This document shows positions 1 to 9,896 of a DNA stretch of 64,000 bases, piece after piece. The notes below the pieces were generated by a model that ran no database searches, had not been told where the DNA came from, and was given only the letters and a program-made list of their open reading frames with translations. Position 1 is the stretch's first letter. Each line of letters starts with the position of its first letter. Both the position numbers and the translations under genes were made by a program. Location: positions 1 through 64,000 of the forward strand of contig CACDMX010000003.1 in the NCBI GenBank assembly GCA_902554035.1, given 5' to 3'. The stretch comes from an uncultured Pelagibacteraceae bacterium (GTDB lineage Bacteria; Pseudomonadota; Alphaproteobacteria; Pelagibacterales; Pelagibacteraceae).

Positions 1-211
1 TAATTCTTTCCAATTTGGCAATAACTCATCTAATGCTCTAGTTTCAAAAACATTACCTGACAAAATGTGTGCACCAATTTCAGATGCTTTTTCTAATAGA
101 CACACATTTATATCTGATTTTAATTGTTTCAGTTTTATAGCAGTCGATAATCCAGATGGTCCACCACCCACAATTACAACATCATATTCCATTACTTCCC
201 GATTGGACATA
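1..211 (-). CDS. Electron transfer flavoprotein-ubiquinone oxidoreductase, N-terminal part (runs off the window start)
   Basis: Reverse-strand translation from ATG at 211: [69 protein letters not shown]. Rossmann GxGxxG plus ETF-QO-type N-terminus; next to etfA and etfB. Confidence 0.85.
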
Positions 212-234
212 ATGTTATTTTTTTACAGTATTTG

Positions 235-1188
235 TTATTTTTGTATAGTGTTTAATTTGTTCAACTCTTCAAGAAATTGTGGAAGAGCTTCAAAAAGATC
301 TGCTTCTAAACCATAATCTGCAACACTAAAAATTGGAGCTTCTCCGTCTTTATTGATTGCGACAATAACTTTGCTCTCTTTCATGCCTGCCAAGTGTTGA
401 ATCGCTCCAGATATGCCAACTGCAATATATAAATCCGGAACAACTACTTTTCCTGTTTGTCCAACCTGATGGTCATTGGTAATATATCCAGCATCAACTG
501 CTGCTCTAGAGGCTCCAATTGCTGCATTTAATTTATCTGCAATAGCAGTGATTAATTTAAAGTTATCACCACTTTGCATTCCTCTTCCACCAGAGATTAC
601 TACTCTTGCAGTACCTAGTTCTGGTCTATCAGATTTAACTTCTTCTCTCTTTAAAAATTTAGTAAGTGTTGTGGCTTCACTTGCTTCTGCTTTTACAATT
701 TCAGCTGACCCTCCAGAGGTAGCTGCTGGATCAAATGAAGTTGGTCTTATTGTAACACATTTTTTTTTATCTGTGCTTTTAACAGTTGCAAATGCATTAC
801 CAGCGTAAATTGGTCGTAAAAAAGTGTCTGGTGAAATTACTTTAATAATATCGCTTACTTGAGAAGTATCTAATAATGCTGCTACTCTTGGCATTAAGTT
901 TTTACCAAATGTATTAGCAGAACAAACAATATGAGAATAATTTTCAGCTTGTTTAATTATTACTGGTGAAAAATTTTCAGGTAAATAATTTTCATAAATT
1001 TCATGATCTATTTGTATAACTTTTTTAACATTGGGTACCTGTGCGATTGATTTAGAAACTTCATCTGCTTTATTTCCTATAACTAAAACGTGCAAATCTT
1101 GATCAATCTGAGATCCTGCTGTGATTGCATTTAAAGTAAAAGGTTTAACTTCCTTATTGTTATGTTCTGCTATTAATAATACTGACAT
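235..1188 (-). CDS. etfA: Electron transfer flavoprotein alpha subunit
   Basis: 317 aa ORF; ETF-alpha FAD-binding region (VVISGGRGMQSGDNF, GQTGKVVVPDLYIAVGISGAIQHLAGM). Confidence 0.96.
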   Translation of the reverse strand: MSVLLIAEHNNKEVKPFTLNAITAGSQIDQDLHVLVIGNKADEVSKSIAQVPNVKKVIQIDHEIYENYLPENFSPVIIKQAENYSHIVCSANTFGKNLMPRVAALLDTSQVSDIIKVISPDTFLRPIYAGNAFATVKSTDKKKCVTIRPTSFDPAATSGGSAEIVKAEASEATTLTKFLKREEVKSDRPELGTARVVISGGRGMQSGDNFKLITAIADKLNAAIGASRAAVDAGYITNDHQVGQTGKVVVPDLYIAVGISGAIQHLAGMKESKVIVAINKDGEAPIFSVADYGLEADLFEALPQFLEELNKLNTIQK

Positions 1189-1937
1189 TATATTACTTTA
1201 GCCTCATTTTTTAATTTTTGAACTAATTCTTCTACATTAGCAACTTTTATTCCAGCTTTTCTTTTTGGAGGCTCCTCAACTTTAATCTGTTCAATTCTTT
1301 GTTTAGTATCAACACCTAGGTCAGATGCATTAATTTGTTCGATAGGTTTTTTTTTTGCTTTCATTATATTAGGAAGCGAAGCATATCTAGGCTCATTTAA
1401 TCTTAAATCACAAGTTACTATTGCTGGGATATTTACTTCAATAGTTTCCAATCCTTCATCCACCTCTCTAGTAACTTCTAAACTTTTATCTTTCACTTCA
1501 ATTTTTGATGCAAAAGTTGCTTGAGGCCAGTTTAGTAATGCTGCTAGCATTTGTCCTGTTTGATTGCAATCATCATCAATAGCTTGTTTACCCATAAATA
1601 CTAAATCTGGTTTTTCTTTATCAACAATTTTTTGCAAAACTTTTGAGACTGCTAATGGTTCAATTATTCCCTCAACTTTTACATGAATACCTCTGTCAGC
1701 TCCGACAGCTAATGCTTTTCTTACTGTTTCTTGAGCTTTATCTTCGCCTACTGTAACTGCAACAATCTCTTTTGCTTTGCCTGCCTCTTTAATTTTTACA
1801 GCTTCTTCAACTGCATTATCATCTGGAGGATTTGTAGACATCTTAACATTGTCAGTAACTACGCCTGTACCGTCCTCTTTAACTCTTATCTGAACGTTGT
1901 AATCGATAACTCTTTTAACTGCGACCAATATTTTCAT
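1188..1937 (-). CDS. etfB: Electron transfer flavoprotein beta subunit
   Basis: 249 aa [17 protein letters not shown]..., [20 protein letters not shown] motif; overlaps etfA. Confidence 0.96.
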   Translation of the reverse strand: MKILVAVKRVIDYNVQIRVKEDGTGVVTDNVKMSTNPPDDNAVEEAVKIKEAGKAKEIVAVTVGEDKAQETVRKALAVGADRGIHVKVEGIIEPLAVSKVLQKIVDKEKPDLVFMGKQAIDDDCNQTGQMLAALLNWPQATFASKIEVKDKSLEVTREVDEGLETIEVNIPAIVTCDLRLNEPRYASLPNIMKAKKKPIEQINASDLGVDTKQRIEQIKVEEPPKRKAGIKVANVEELVQKLKNEAKVI

Positions 1938-4369
1938 TATGCTCTTAACAATTTGTTTTCTGAATCGTAAGGACTTTCATCCAAAATTGTAGCGTCGTGC
2001 ATTTTACCTAAAATATCAATTTTTAATTTCTGACCAGTTGTCGCAATCTCAGGCTTAACCATTCCAAGTGCAATAGATTTATTTAATCTAAAACCGAAAT
2101 CTCCTCCTGTTGCTCTTCCAACAACTTTTCCATTTTCATAAATAGGATTATTTCCTAAGACATCAGCATCAGTTACATTGTGTACCTCCATTGTAACCAA
2201 CTTATTTTTAAAGCCCTTTTCCCTCCACTTATTTAGTGCCTCTAAACCTATGAAATTTCCTTTATTAGGGTGTATAAATCTATCTAGTCCAGACTCGTAA
2301 GGTGAATATTCAATAGACAATTCTGTGCCTACAAGTTTGTAAGATTTTTCAACTCTTAAACTGTTCATCGCCCTAATGCCAAATGGTTTTAAGCCAAGCT
2401 CTTTTCCGTGTTCCATTAACTTATCAAATATATGATTTTGATACTCGAGAGGATGATGGAGTTCCCATCCAAGTTCTCCAACAAAGTTAACTCTAATAGC
2501 GGTACATGGTGCATAGCCAATATCAACTTTTTTAGAACTTAACCATTTAAAATTGTCATTAGAAAAATCATCTTTAGAAACTTTTTGCATTAATTCTCTA
2601 GCTTTTGGGCCAGCCACAACCAATACGCCAACTGAATTTGTTATATTTTCAAATTGTACCGAACCATCTTTTGGCATCCATTTTTTTATCCAATCATGAT
2701 CTAATCTTTGAAAAGCTCCAGCAGATACTAAATAAAAACTATCTTCTGCTTCCTTCATAATAGTAAATTCGGAGTGGACACCTCCTTTTGTATTAAGCGC
2801 ATGACACAAATTAACTCTACCAATTTTTTTTGGAAGTTTGTTCGCAACTAGATAGTCTAAAAATTCTTCAGCTTTTGGTCCTTTGATTCTACATTTTGCA
2901 AATGCAGTCATGTCTAAAACACCAACGTTATCTTTAACATTTTTACATTCTTTTTTCACAGCTTCAAACCATTTAGATCTTCTAAAAGACCAATCATCTT
3001 TTTGCTCCATGCCATCTATCGCAAAAAAATTAGCTCTTTCCCAGCCAAACTTTTGTCCAAATACAGCTCCTAGTTTTTTGAGTCTATCATAACAAGGAGC
3101 CTGTCTTAATGGTCTGGCAGCCTCTCTTTCCTCATCAGGATAATGAATAATAAAAACATTTCTGTAAGCCTCTTCATTTTTTTCTTTTAAATACGATTTA
3201 GAACAATAGTCTCCATATCTTCTTGGTTCAACACCAAGCATGTCTACCGTTGGTTCTCCATCTATAATCCATTCTGCTAACTGCCATCCAGCTCCCCCGG
3301 CAGCAGTAATTCCAAAGCTATGACCTTCGTTTATCCAAAAGTTTTTTAAACCCCATGCAGGTCCAACAATAGGATTTCCATCTGGAGTATAACAAATAGC
3401 TCCATTATAAACTTTTTTTACTCCAACTTCTCCAAATGCTGGCACCCGGTGTATTGCTCCCTCTATATGAGGTGCAAGTCTCTCTAGATCTTCTTGAAAC
3501 AATTCGTACTCTGAATCTTTTGAAGGTCCATCTACATAACAACATGGTGCTCCATCTTCGTATGGTCCTAATATTAATCCTCCAGCTTCTTCTCTCATAT
3601 ACCAACGACTATCACTATCTCTAAGAACCCCCATTTCTGGCAGACCTTCTTTTTTTCTTTTTTGAATTTCAGGATGAGGTTCAGTTACAATATATTGGTG
3701 CTCAACTGGTATAACTGGAATCTCAAGACCAACCATTTTTCCTGTTTGTCTCGCAAAGTTACCTGAACAAGAAACAACATGTTCGCACTCTATTGTTCCT
3801 TTATCAGTTTCAACAACCCAGCCATTTTTTGTCTGTTTAATTCCAACTACTGTTGTATTTCTATAAATTTCCGCTCCTCTATTTCTTGCGCCTGTTGCAA
3901 GTGCTTGAGTTAAATCAGCTGGTTGAATATATCCATCTTCTGGATGTTGAATAGCTCCAATTAAATCGGAAGTATTACATAAAGGCCAGATTTCTTTTAC
4001 TTGATCTGGAGTCAAAAATTTATATTTCACACCAATAGTCTGAGCAACACCTGCATACTGATGGTACTCGTCCATTCTATCTTTTGTGCTTGCTAATCTA
4101 ATGTTAGATACAACACTAAAGCCAACATTTTTGCCAGTTTCTTCTTCTAAAGTTTTATAAAAATTTACTGCATATTGATGAAGTTGACCAACTGAATAAC
4201 TCATATTGAATAAAGGCAGTAATCCAGCTGCATGCCAAGTTGAACCTGAGGTTAATTCTTTTCTTTCAACTAGTACTACATCTGACCAACCTTTTTTAGC
4301 CAAGTGGTAAAGCATACTTACCCCAACTACACCGCCGCCGACAACAACTACTTTTGTTTTAGATTTCAT
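1937..4369 (-). CDS. FAD-dependent dimethylglycine/sarcosine dehydrogenase family protein (DAO + GcvT domains)
   Basis: 810 aa; N-terminal [34 protein letters not shown]-terminal GcvT-like folate-binding half. Confidence 0.9.
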   Translation of the reverse strand: MKSKTKVVVVGGGVVGVSMLYHLAKKGWSDVVLVERKELTSGSTWHAAGLLPLFNMSYSVGQLHQYAVNFYKTLEEETGKNVGFSVVSNIRLASTKDRMDEYHQYAGVAQTIGVKYKFLTPDQVKEIWPLCNTSDLIGAIQHPEDGYIQPADLTQALATGARNRGAEIYRNTTVVGIKQTKNGWVVETDKGTIECEHVVSCSGNFARQTGKMVGLEIPVIPVEHQYIVTEPHPEIQKRKKEGLPEMGVLRDSDSRWYMREEAGGLILGPYEDGAPCCYVDGPSKDSEYELFQEDLERLAPHIEGAIHRVPAFGEVGVKKVYNGAICYTPDGNPIVGPAWGLKNFWINEGHSFGITAAGGAGWQLAEWIIDGEPTVDMLGVEPRRYGDYCSKSYLKEKNEEAYRNVFIIHYPDEEREAARPLRQAPCYDRLKKLGAVFGQKFGWERANFFAIDGMEQKDDWSFRRSKWFEAVKKECKNVKDNVGVLDMTAFAKCRIKGPKAEEFLDYLVANKLPKKIGRVNLCHALNTKGGVHSEFTIMKEAEDSFYLVSAGAFQRLDHDWIKKWMPKDGSVQFENITNSVGVLVVAGPKARELMQKVSKDDFSNDNFKWLSSKKVDIGYAPCTAIRVNFVGELGWELHHPLEYQNHIFDKLMEHGKELGLKPFGIRAMNSLRVEKSYKLVGTELSIEYSPYESGLDRFIHPNKGNFIGLEALNKWREKGFKNKLVTMEVHNVTDADVLGNNPIYENGKVVGRATGGDFGFRLNKSIALGMVKPEIATTGQKLKIDILGKMHDATILDESPYDSENKLLRA

Positions 4370-4422
4370 GAAGAAGATTCCTACTAGATTTTATAAATAA
4401 TTAAACATTAATTTTGTCTTTA

Positions 4423-4890
4423 TTAAATAGAAGAGCCTAAAGGTATTGGCTGGGAAACCATTGTTGTTAGCCAACAATCTTTAAGGTCACCATCCAATAC
4501 ATATTTCTCCACTCTCCAATTAAATTTATAGTACTTTTTTTCAACATCTAACACCGTAACTTCATAATCTACTATTGCGTTGCTCTCTTTAATAGTAATT
4601 ATCTTATGATCCAAATGATTTAAGAGCATCTTGTAGGATTCTCCCTTTAGCATAATTTTAAACTTTTCTAATGGCCCTGTATATTTTTGATTATTAGGAT
4701 GAGCGAATTCCCACGTTTGCTTAATGCCACTATCCTTAATAGGAAAATTATTTTTCATCAAGCTGGATAACTGGATTTTGACCACATTATAGGGCTCGAT
4801 CTTGCTATTTGGTTTAATTAGTTCGGCCTTTAAATTAGTAAAAATAAAAACCGTTAAAAATAAAGTAAGCAAAAATAAGTATTTTTTCAT
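4423..4890 (-). CDS. Exported protein of unknown function, possibly DUF4864-like
   Basis: 155 aa ORF with N-terminal signal peptide; stop/start overlap with the YqgE gene. Confidence 0.6.
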   Translation of the reverse strand: MKKYLFLLTLFLTVFIFTNLKAELIKPNSKIEPYNVVKIQLSSLMKNNFPIKDSGIKQTWEFAHPNNQKYTGPLEKFKIMLKGESYKMLLNHLDHKIITIKESNAIVDYEVTVLDVEKKYYKFNWRVEKYVLDGDLKDCWLTTMVSQPIPLGSSI

Positions 4891-5531
4891 AAGCGTACAA
4901 AACTATTTTTTGTAGCCATTATATGTTTTTTTTTGTTTTTTTCATGAAACAAAGTGTCCTGTGTTATTTCAGATAAATTCCAATGACCCTTGTCAATCTC
5001 ACCCTCAAGCTGACCAACAGTCCAAGCAGAAACACCTATAATAACCAAACTTTTGGTAGGTCCCTTTTTTTTTACAATATCTAACAACGCTTTATAATCA
5101 TTTGAAATAGAGAACTTGCCATAATTTTTAGTATTTTTATTTTCATAATCTTTTGTATGGATTATTAAAATTTTATTATTATCTAAAGGACCTCCCCAAT
5201 AAATTGGAACTTTATAATTCAATAAATCTTCTTTTATATTTTTATCCTCAAGTCTTTTTATAAGTGATCCTAACTTAACAGTTGCCAATGGTTTATTTAT
5301 AACTATACCTAGGGCTCCCTTATTGTCATGATCTAGCATTACTACTACTGTTTTTTTAAATCTGGTATCTTTGATTTTCTCTGTAGCTACAATAAAAAAA
5401 TTTTTTGTTGACTCGTAATGTTTGCCTTTTAAATAGTTTTCTGGAAATTTATAATATTTTGGTAAATCTATTGAATGAGCAATGTTATTAAAACTAATAA
5501 AAAAAGTTAAAATTAATAAAATTTTTATCAT
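4887..5531 (-). CDS. YqgE/AlgH (UPF0301) family protein
   Basis: 214 aa; DTRFKKTVVVMLDHDNKGALGIVINKPL, IYWGGPLDNNKILIIHT. Confidence 0.88.
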   Translation of the reverse strand: MIKILLILTFFISFNNIAHSIDLPKYYKFPENYLKGKHYESTKNFFIVATEKIKDTRFKKTVVVMLDHDNKGALGIVINKPLATVKLGSLIKRLEDKNIKEDLLNYKVPIYWGGPLDNNKILIIHTKDYENKNTKNYGKFSISNDYKALLDIVKKKGPTKSLVIIGVSAWTVGQLEGEIDKGHWNLSEITQDTLFHEKNKKKHIMATKNSFVRL

Positions 5532-6097
5532 ATATTTTTGGCTGTTTTTTTTACAACCTCTAAAAATTTTTTCCTTTTTTCTTGGCTTACAAAAGGAACT
5601 GCAAAAAATCTTCTATAAACTACATCTGTAATTCCACAAATATTAAAAACGCCCCTTCTTAATCTTTTTGTAGGCATGTTTAAAAAGAATGTTCTAATTG
5701 CAAATTGAGGAGATCCGTAAGTACAAAAAACTATTGCTTTTTTTCCAGTTAAATTACCAATTGGATATCCATAATTTCCAAATATTTTTTTAAACCTAAA
5801 CGCCCAAGGTGGAGCAAGAACTTTATCAATCCATCCTTCTACAATTGCTGGCATTCTAAAATTCCAGATTGGAGCAATTAAAACAATTACATTGGACTCT
5901 TCTATTCTTTTTCTGTGATTTAAAACTTCTTTATCGGGTTTTTCTCCAGAAAATACAGGATTAAAGTTTTCTTTATATAAATCCAAAAAATCAATCTTAT
6001 GTCCTTTTTCTTCAGCTGTTTTGATAAAGGTATCTTTAATAGCAGCATTAAAAGATTGGTCATTATAGTGACCATAAACAATAAAAATTTTTTTCAT
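5528..6097 (-). CDS. NAD(P)H dehydrogenase (quinone)-like flavodoxin-fold protein
   Basis: 189 aa; IVYGHYNDQSFNAAI, NVIVLIAPIWNFRMPAIVEGWIDKVL. Confidence 0.85.
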   Translation of the reverse strand: MKKIFIVYGHYNDQSFNAAIKDTFIKTAEEKGHKIDFLDLYKENFNPVFSGEKPDKEVLNHRKRIEESNVIVLIAPIWNFRMPAIVEGWIDKVLAPPWAFRFKKIFGNYGYPIGNLTGKKAIVFCTYGSPQFAIRTFFLNMPTKRLRRGVFNICGITDVVYRRFFAVPFVSQEKRKKFLEVVKKTAKNI

Positions 6098-6564
6098 TAA
6101 TTTCTCAAAACAGGAAAAACTGGATTAGATTTTTCAAAAATTTTTTGGTATTCCTGTTTTATACATTTATCTGATATATATTGCATTTTGGAATTTTTAG
6201 ATATTTTTTCAGCTTCATCACTGTGAAGACCATATTGTAACCATAAAACCTTAGAACCAATCTTTGCAGCTTTTATTGCAATACCAGGTGCTTCTTTTGA
6301 TGGACGGAATACGTCTACGATATCGATTGGAACTTTAATTTCCTCTAAATCCTTTATTACAACTTCTCCATTTATGATCTCTCCTGCTGCAAATGGATTG
6401 ACTGGTATTACTTTGTAACCAAAATCTTGCATATATTTCATAACAACATTTGCAGGTTTTCTTTTTAAATTTTTTGGATCCTCTCCTTTTTTTTCAGAAC
6501 TAACTCCAACCATAGCTATAGTTTTTGAATTTTCTAAAATTTTTTTTATTTCATTATTACTCAT
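6097..6564 (-). CDS. CoA-binding domain protein (YccU family)
   Basis: 155 aa; KTIAMVGVSSEKKG...VIPVNPFAAGEIINGEVV...VDVFRPSKEAPGIA...LWLQYGL. Confidence 0.88.
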   Translation of the reverse strand: MSNNEIKKILENSKTIAMVGVSSEKKGEDPKNLKRKPANVVMKYMQDFGYKVIPVNPFAAGEIINGEVVIKDLEEIKVPIDIVDVFRPSKEAPGIAIKAAKIGSKVLWLQYGLHSDEAEKISKNSKMQYISDKCIKQEYQKIFEKSNPVFPVLRN

Positions 6565-7334
6565 TTATTTTTCCATTTCGGTTTTCTTTTTTCTAAAAAG
6601 GCTGATATGCCTTCATGAGCATCTCTTGCCATCATATTTAAAGTCATCATCTTACTTGTATATAAATAAGCTTTTCTTAATGGCATTTCTAATTGTTTGT
6701 AAAATGCTTGCTTTCCAATTTTAATGGTTAGATTTGACTTTGAGGCAATTGTTTTTGCAACTTTAAAAACTTCCTTATCTATTTTTGATTTTGAATAGCA
6801 ATCATTAATTAAACCTATTTCTTTAGCAAAATTTGCCTTGATTGGTTCTCCGGTTAAAAGCATTTTCATCATTCTTTTTCTATGAATTTTTCTACTAACG
6901 GCAACCATTGGTGTACTGCAGAATAAACCTATGTTTACCCCTGGCGTTGCAAACATGGTATCTTTTGTGCTGTATGCCAAATCACAACTAGCTACCAATT
7001 GACATCCAGCGGCATAAGCAGCACCATGCACTTTAGCTATAACTGGTTTTCTTCCTTCAACAATTTGGATCATAACCTTAGAACAAAGATTGAATAATTT
7101 TAAATATTTAGATCTTTTTTTTAAACTCTTTACTTCTTTCAAATTGTGACCAGCGCTAAAACCTTTGCCTGCACCCTCTAAAATTATTACTTTTGTAGAA
7201 TTATCTTTATCGAGTTTTTTAAAAGTGCTTAAAATTCCTGATAACATTTTAAATGACAATGAATTATAAGTCTTTGGATCATTTATAACTATTTTTTTAA
7301 CACCTAAACCTAAATTTTTTACTAACACGCTCAT
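6561..7334 (-). CDS. Enoyl-CoA hydratase/isomerase family protein
   Basis: 257 aa crotonase fold; GAGKGFSAGHNLKE, VHGAAYAAGCQLVASCDLAYST. Confidence 0.9.
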   Translation of the reverse strand: MSVLVKNLGLGVKKIVINDPKTYNSLSFKMLSGILSTFKKLDKDNSTKVIILEGAGKGFSAGHNLKEVKSLKKRSKYLKLFNLCSKVMIQIVEGRKPVIAKVHGAAYAAGCQLVASCDLAYSTKDTMFATPGVNIGLFCSTPMVAVSRKIHRKRMMKMLLTGEPIKANFAKEIGLINDCYSKSKIDKEVFKVAKTIASKSNLTIKIGKQAFYKQLEMPLRKAYLYTSKMMTLNMMARDAHEGISAFLEKRKPKWKNK

Positions 7335-7339
7335 AAATT

Positions 7340-7699
7340 TTATAATTTTTCTCCATCAAAGACAGGAATATTCTTATATTCAAAAGTATCAATGTTGTCG
7401 AGGCAGGCAACATTATACTCATAGTTTTTTGGATTAGTATATGATCTATGATGAGTATAAATGCCACAATTTTTGCAAAAAAAGTGCTCTGCAAGATATT
7501 TTTTGCCAAATTTATAAACTGTTAATTGATCTTTGCCTTTAATAATTTTTAAATTTTCCAATTTAATTTTAGCCATTATATATCCACGTCTTTTACATAA
7601 TGAACAATTACATCTAACTAATTCCTCAATGCCGTTTTCAAGCTTAAGCTGAATTTGAACCTTATTACAATGACAAGTTAATATTTCAATTTTATTCAT
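7340..7699 (-). CDS. GFA family (glutathione-dependent formaldehyde-activating enzyme-like) zinc protein
   Basis: 119 aa; CHC...RCNCSLCKRRG...FFCKNCGIYTHH cysteine pattern. Confidence 0.85.
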   Translation of the reverse strand: MNKIEILTCHCNKVQIQLKLENGIEELVRCNCSLCKRRGYIMAKIKLENLKIIKGKDQLTVYKFGKKYLAEHFFCKNCGIYTHHRSYTNPKNYEYNVACLDNIDTFEYKNIPVFDGEKL

Positions 7700-7703
7700 T
7701 AAA

Positions 7704-8642
7704 TTATCTTCTTATTTTATTTTCATATTTTTTTCTCATCTTTTGTAAATAAAGCAGATATTCATCTCTTATTTTTGAAATTTCTGCTACTGATTTTCCC
7801 TTAGATTGTTTTTTGGTTCCTTCTATTACTCTTTTTGAAAGTTTTTTTGAAAGTTTTGGAGCTTTTAATTTGGTCCATGGTAGTTTTAGCGCTGGACCAA
7901 ACTGTTCTAACATGTGTTTCATGCCAGCGTTTCCGCCTGCTAAATGAAATGTTAAAAAAGTTCCCATAAGTGACCATCTCATACCAGGTCCATCTTCTAT
8001 TGCTCTATCTAAATCTTTTGTAGATGCATAACCCTCGTTTACAATGTGTAACGCTTCTCTCCATAATGCTTCTTGAAGTCTGTCAGATAGATAGCCTGGC
8101 AACTCTTTTTTAATCATTATTGGGTTCATTGAAACAGATTTATAAAATCTATTAGCTATATTTAAAAATTTTTTTTTCGTTTTTTTTCCCGGAACAATTT
8201 CAACACCAGGAAGCATATAAACAGGGTTAAATGGGTGAGCTATTATAGTGCGTGAAGGATTTTTACATTTTGAATAAACTCTGCTTGGCAACAAACCAGA
8301 GGAGCTTGAGGAAATTATTGTATTTTTTTTAGAGTATTTTCCTATCTCTTTCATTAAAGAAATCTTGAGTTTATAATTTTCTGGTGCACATTCCTGAATA
8401 AAATCAGCATCCTTAATTGCTTCTTTCAATGATGTTACGTATCTAAAATTTGCAAGGTTGAGTTTTTTTTTATTAAAAAGTTTTTTAACGTAAGGCCAAG
8501 TTCTTTTTATTTCTAAGATAATTTTTTTTTTTAGATTTTCATCTTTATCGTAAGCAATAACTTTTTTACTGTGAGCTAAAAATCTAATTATCCAGCCTGA
8601 CCCTATAACACCAGTTCCAATAACAGCTATTTTGTTTATCAT
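7704..8642 (-). CDS. 3-hydroxyacyl-CoA dehydrogenase family, L-carnitine dehydrogenase-like
   Basis: 312 aa; GTGVIGSGW, HPFNPVYMLPGVEIVPG, SDRLQEALWREALHIVNEGYA, GMRWSLMGTFLTFHLAGGNAGMKHMLEQFGPALKLPWTKL resemble carnitine 3-dehydrogenases as I remember them. Confidence 0.78.
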   Translation of the reverse strand: MINKIAVIGTGVIGSGWIIRFLAHSKKVIAYDKDENLKKKIILEIKRTWPYVKKLFNKKKLNLANFRYVTSLKEAIKDADFIQECAPENYKLKISLMKEIGKYSKKNTIISSSSSGLLPSRVYSKCKNPSRTIIAHPFNPVYMLPGVEIVPGKKTKKKFLNIANRFYKSVSMNPIMIKKELPGYLSDRLQEALWREALHIVNEGYASTKDLDRAIEDGPGMRWSLMGTFLTFHLAGGNAGMKHMLEQFGPALKLPWTKLKAPKLSKKLSKRVIEGTKKQSKGKSVAEISKIRDEYLLYLQKMRKKYENKIRR

Positions 8643-9494
8643 TTAATCCGCTAAACCATCTGTTCTAGCTACATTTCTCTCCAAGTGAATAGGCAAAACT
8701 TTTCCATAAATTGCTTTTGAATGCTCTGGAGTATTTACTCTCCATGGATCTAAAACGTAAGCAGGGATGCACATGTATCTTGATTTTTTTCCTTGTACTT
8801 TTGTTACTCTATGAAGAGTAAATCTTCCCTTAAAAATTTGTAAATCACCTGGCTCTAACTTTAATTGTTTAACTCTTTTTCTATCACCATTTAAAACTTT
8901 TTTTACTTCATCAAAATTTTCGTTACCTGGCTCTCTTATATTTGGACAATATTCAAATATTCCACCCTTATCTGGTTTTTGTATCATTAAACTTAAAGTA
9001 AATTCGCAACTGTCAAAATGCCAAGGTAAAATTCCGTCTGGCTTCATAACATTATAAGCGTGACATGCTAAAGGATCGGCCCATCTATAAATAGGATGAA
9101 CACCTAAGCATGCTGATACAAATTTTAATAATTCGTCAGTTTCGTAAAGATATTTCATTTCAGAATTTTTTGGAAAGCAGTCGGAATTTAAATATCCATT
9201 ATATCTATTCATAAAATTTCTTTTTGGATGATCTTTTGGAAGTTTTGGATCATCTTTTGCGTATAAGTAAGGATTAATACTTTCTTTAGACATATAAACC
9301 TCATCTAATTGTTTTTCTAATTCAGAATTCATAATCTTTAATGACTCGGGTAAAATAAAATTTGGAATTGTTGAGCAACTAAATTGATCGAGTTCTTCTT
9401 TGCATCTTTTAATTAAATTTTTAATTATTGGAGAATTTAAATCGTATATTGGGTATCTTTTTAAATCTATTATCGATTTAAGTCTTTCGTTCAC
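8643..9494 (-). CDS. 2-oxoglutarate/Fe(II)-dependent oxygenase-like protein
   Basis: 283 aa; HxD (WHFDSCEFTLSLMIQ), distal H (KGRFTLHRVTKV) and the R of KKSRYMCIPAY. Confidence 0.75.
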   Translation of the reverse strand: MNERLKSIIDLKRYPIYDLNSPIIKNLIKRCKEELDQFSCSTIPNFILPESLKIMNSELEKQLDEVYMSKESINPYLYAKDDPKLPKDHPKRNFMNRYNGYLNSDCFPKNSEMKYLYETDELLKFVSACLGVHPIYRWADPLACHAYNVMKPDGILPWHFDSCEFTLSLMIQKPDKGGIFEYCPNIREPGNENFDEVKKVLNGDRKRVKQLKLEPGDLQIFKGRFTLHRVTKVQGKKSRYMCIPAYVLDPWRVNTPEHSKAIYGKVLPIHLERNVARTDGLAD

Positions 9495-9865
9495 TTTAAT
9501 TCTCCATCCTCTCGCATTTTAGCTCTGATTTTTGTCGCTGATATTTTTTGTATTTCTTCTGGCATTACTATTTCTTCAATCTTATATCCAACACCTCTTC
9601 CATAACAAATATTAGTTATGTTTGGAACTAACATAACTTTAAATCTTCCTTCAAATTCTGGGTTTAATCTTTCTTCAATTTTTTTTTTAACTGTTTCAAA
9701 ATCAAATGGATTATCATCTACTCCTTGAACATCTCTAATTTGAATACAAACCTGTCCAGTTTTTTTTATTATTTCTTTAAATAAAGCATAGTGGCCATCA
9801 TGAAATGGTTGCCATCTACCAAGCATTTGTGCAGTTGGTTTTTTATTATCCCATTTGTAGCTCAT
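9491..9865 (-). CDS. Nucleotidyltransferase (cytidylyltransferase-like)
   Basis: 124 aa; GRWQPFHDGHYALFKE (HxGH-like) and ISATKIRAKM. Confidence 0.8.
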   Translation of the reverse strand: MSYKWDNKKPTAQMLGRWQPFHDGHYALFKEIIKKTGQVCIQIRDVQGVDDNPFDFETVKKKIEERLNPEFEGRFKVMLVPNITNICYGRGVGYKIEEIVMPEEIQKISATKIRAKMREDGELK

Positions 9866-9896
9866 AAGAGTTTTAGTTTATTCCTAATAAAAAAAA

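Noticed and set aside
65-316. 83-aa + strand ORF at the window start
   Set aside because: Mostly antisense to the ETF-QO start and etfA end; no recognisable domain.
476-808. 110-aa ORF antisense to etfA
   Set aside because: Fully contained in a well-supported gene; composition is that of an antisense frame.
3405-3624. Overlapping ORFs on both strands inside the DMGDH/SDH gene
   Set aside because: Contained in the 810-aa conserved gene; no domain signal.
7297-7509. 70-aa minus-strand ORF
   Set aside because: Overlaps the GFA gene in another frame; GFA cysteine pattern supports the other frame.
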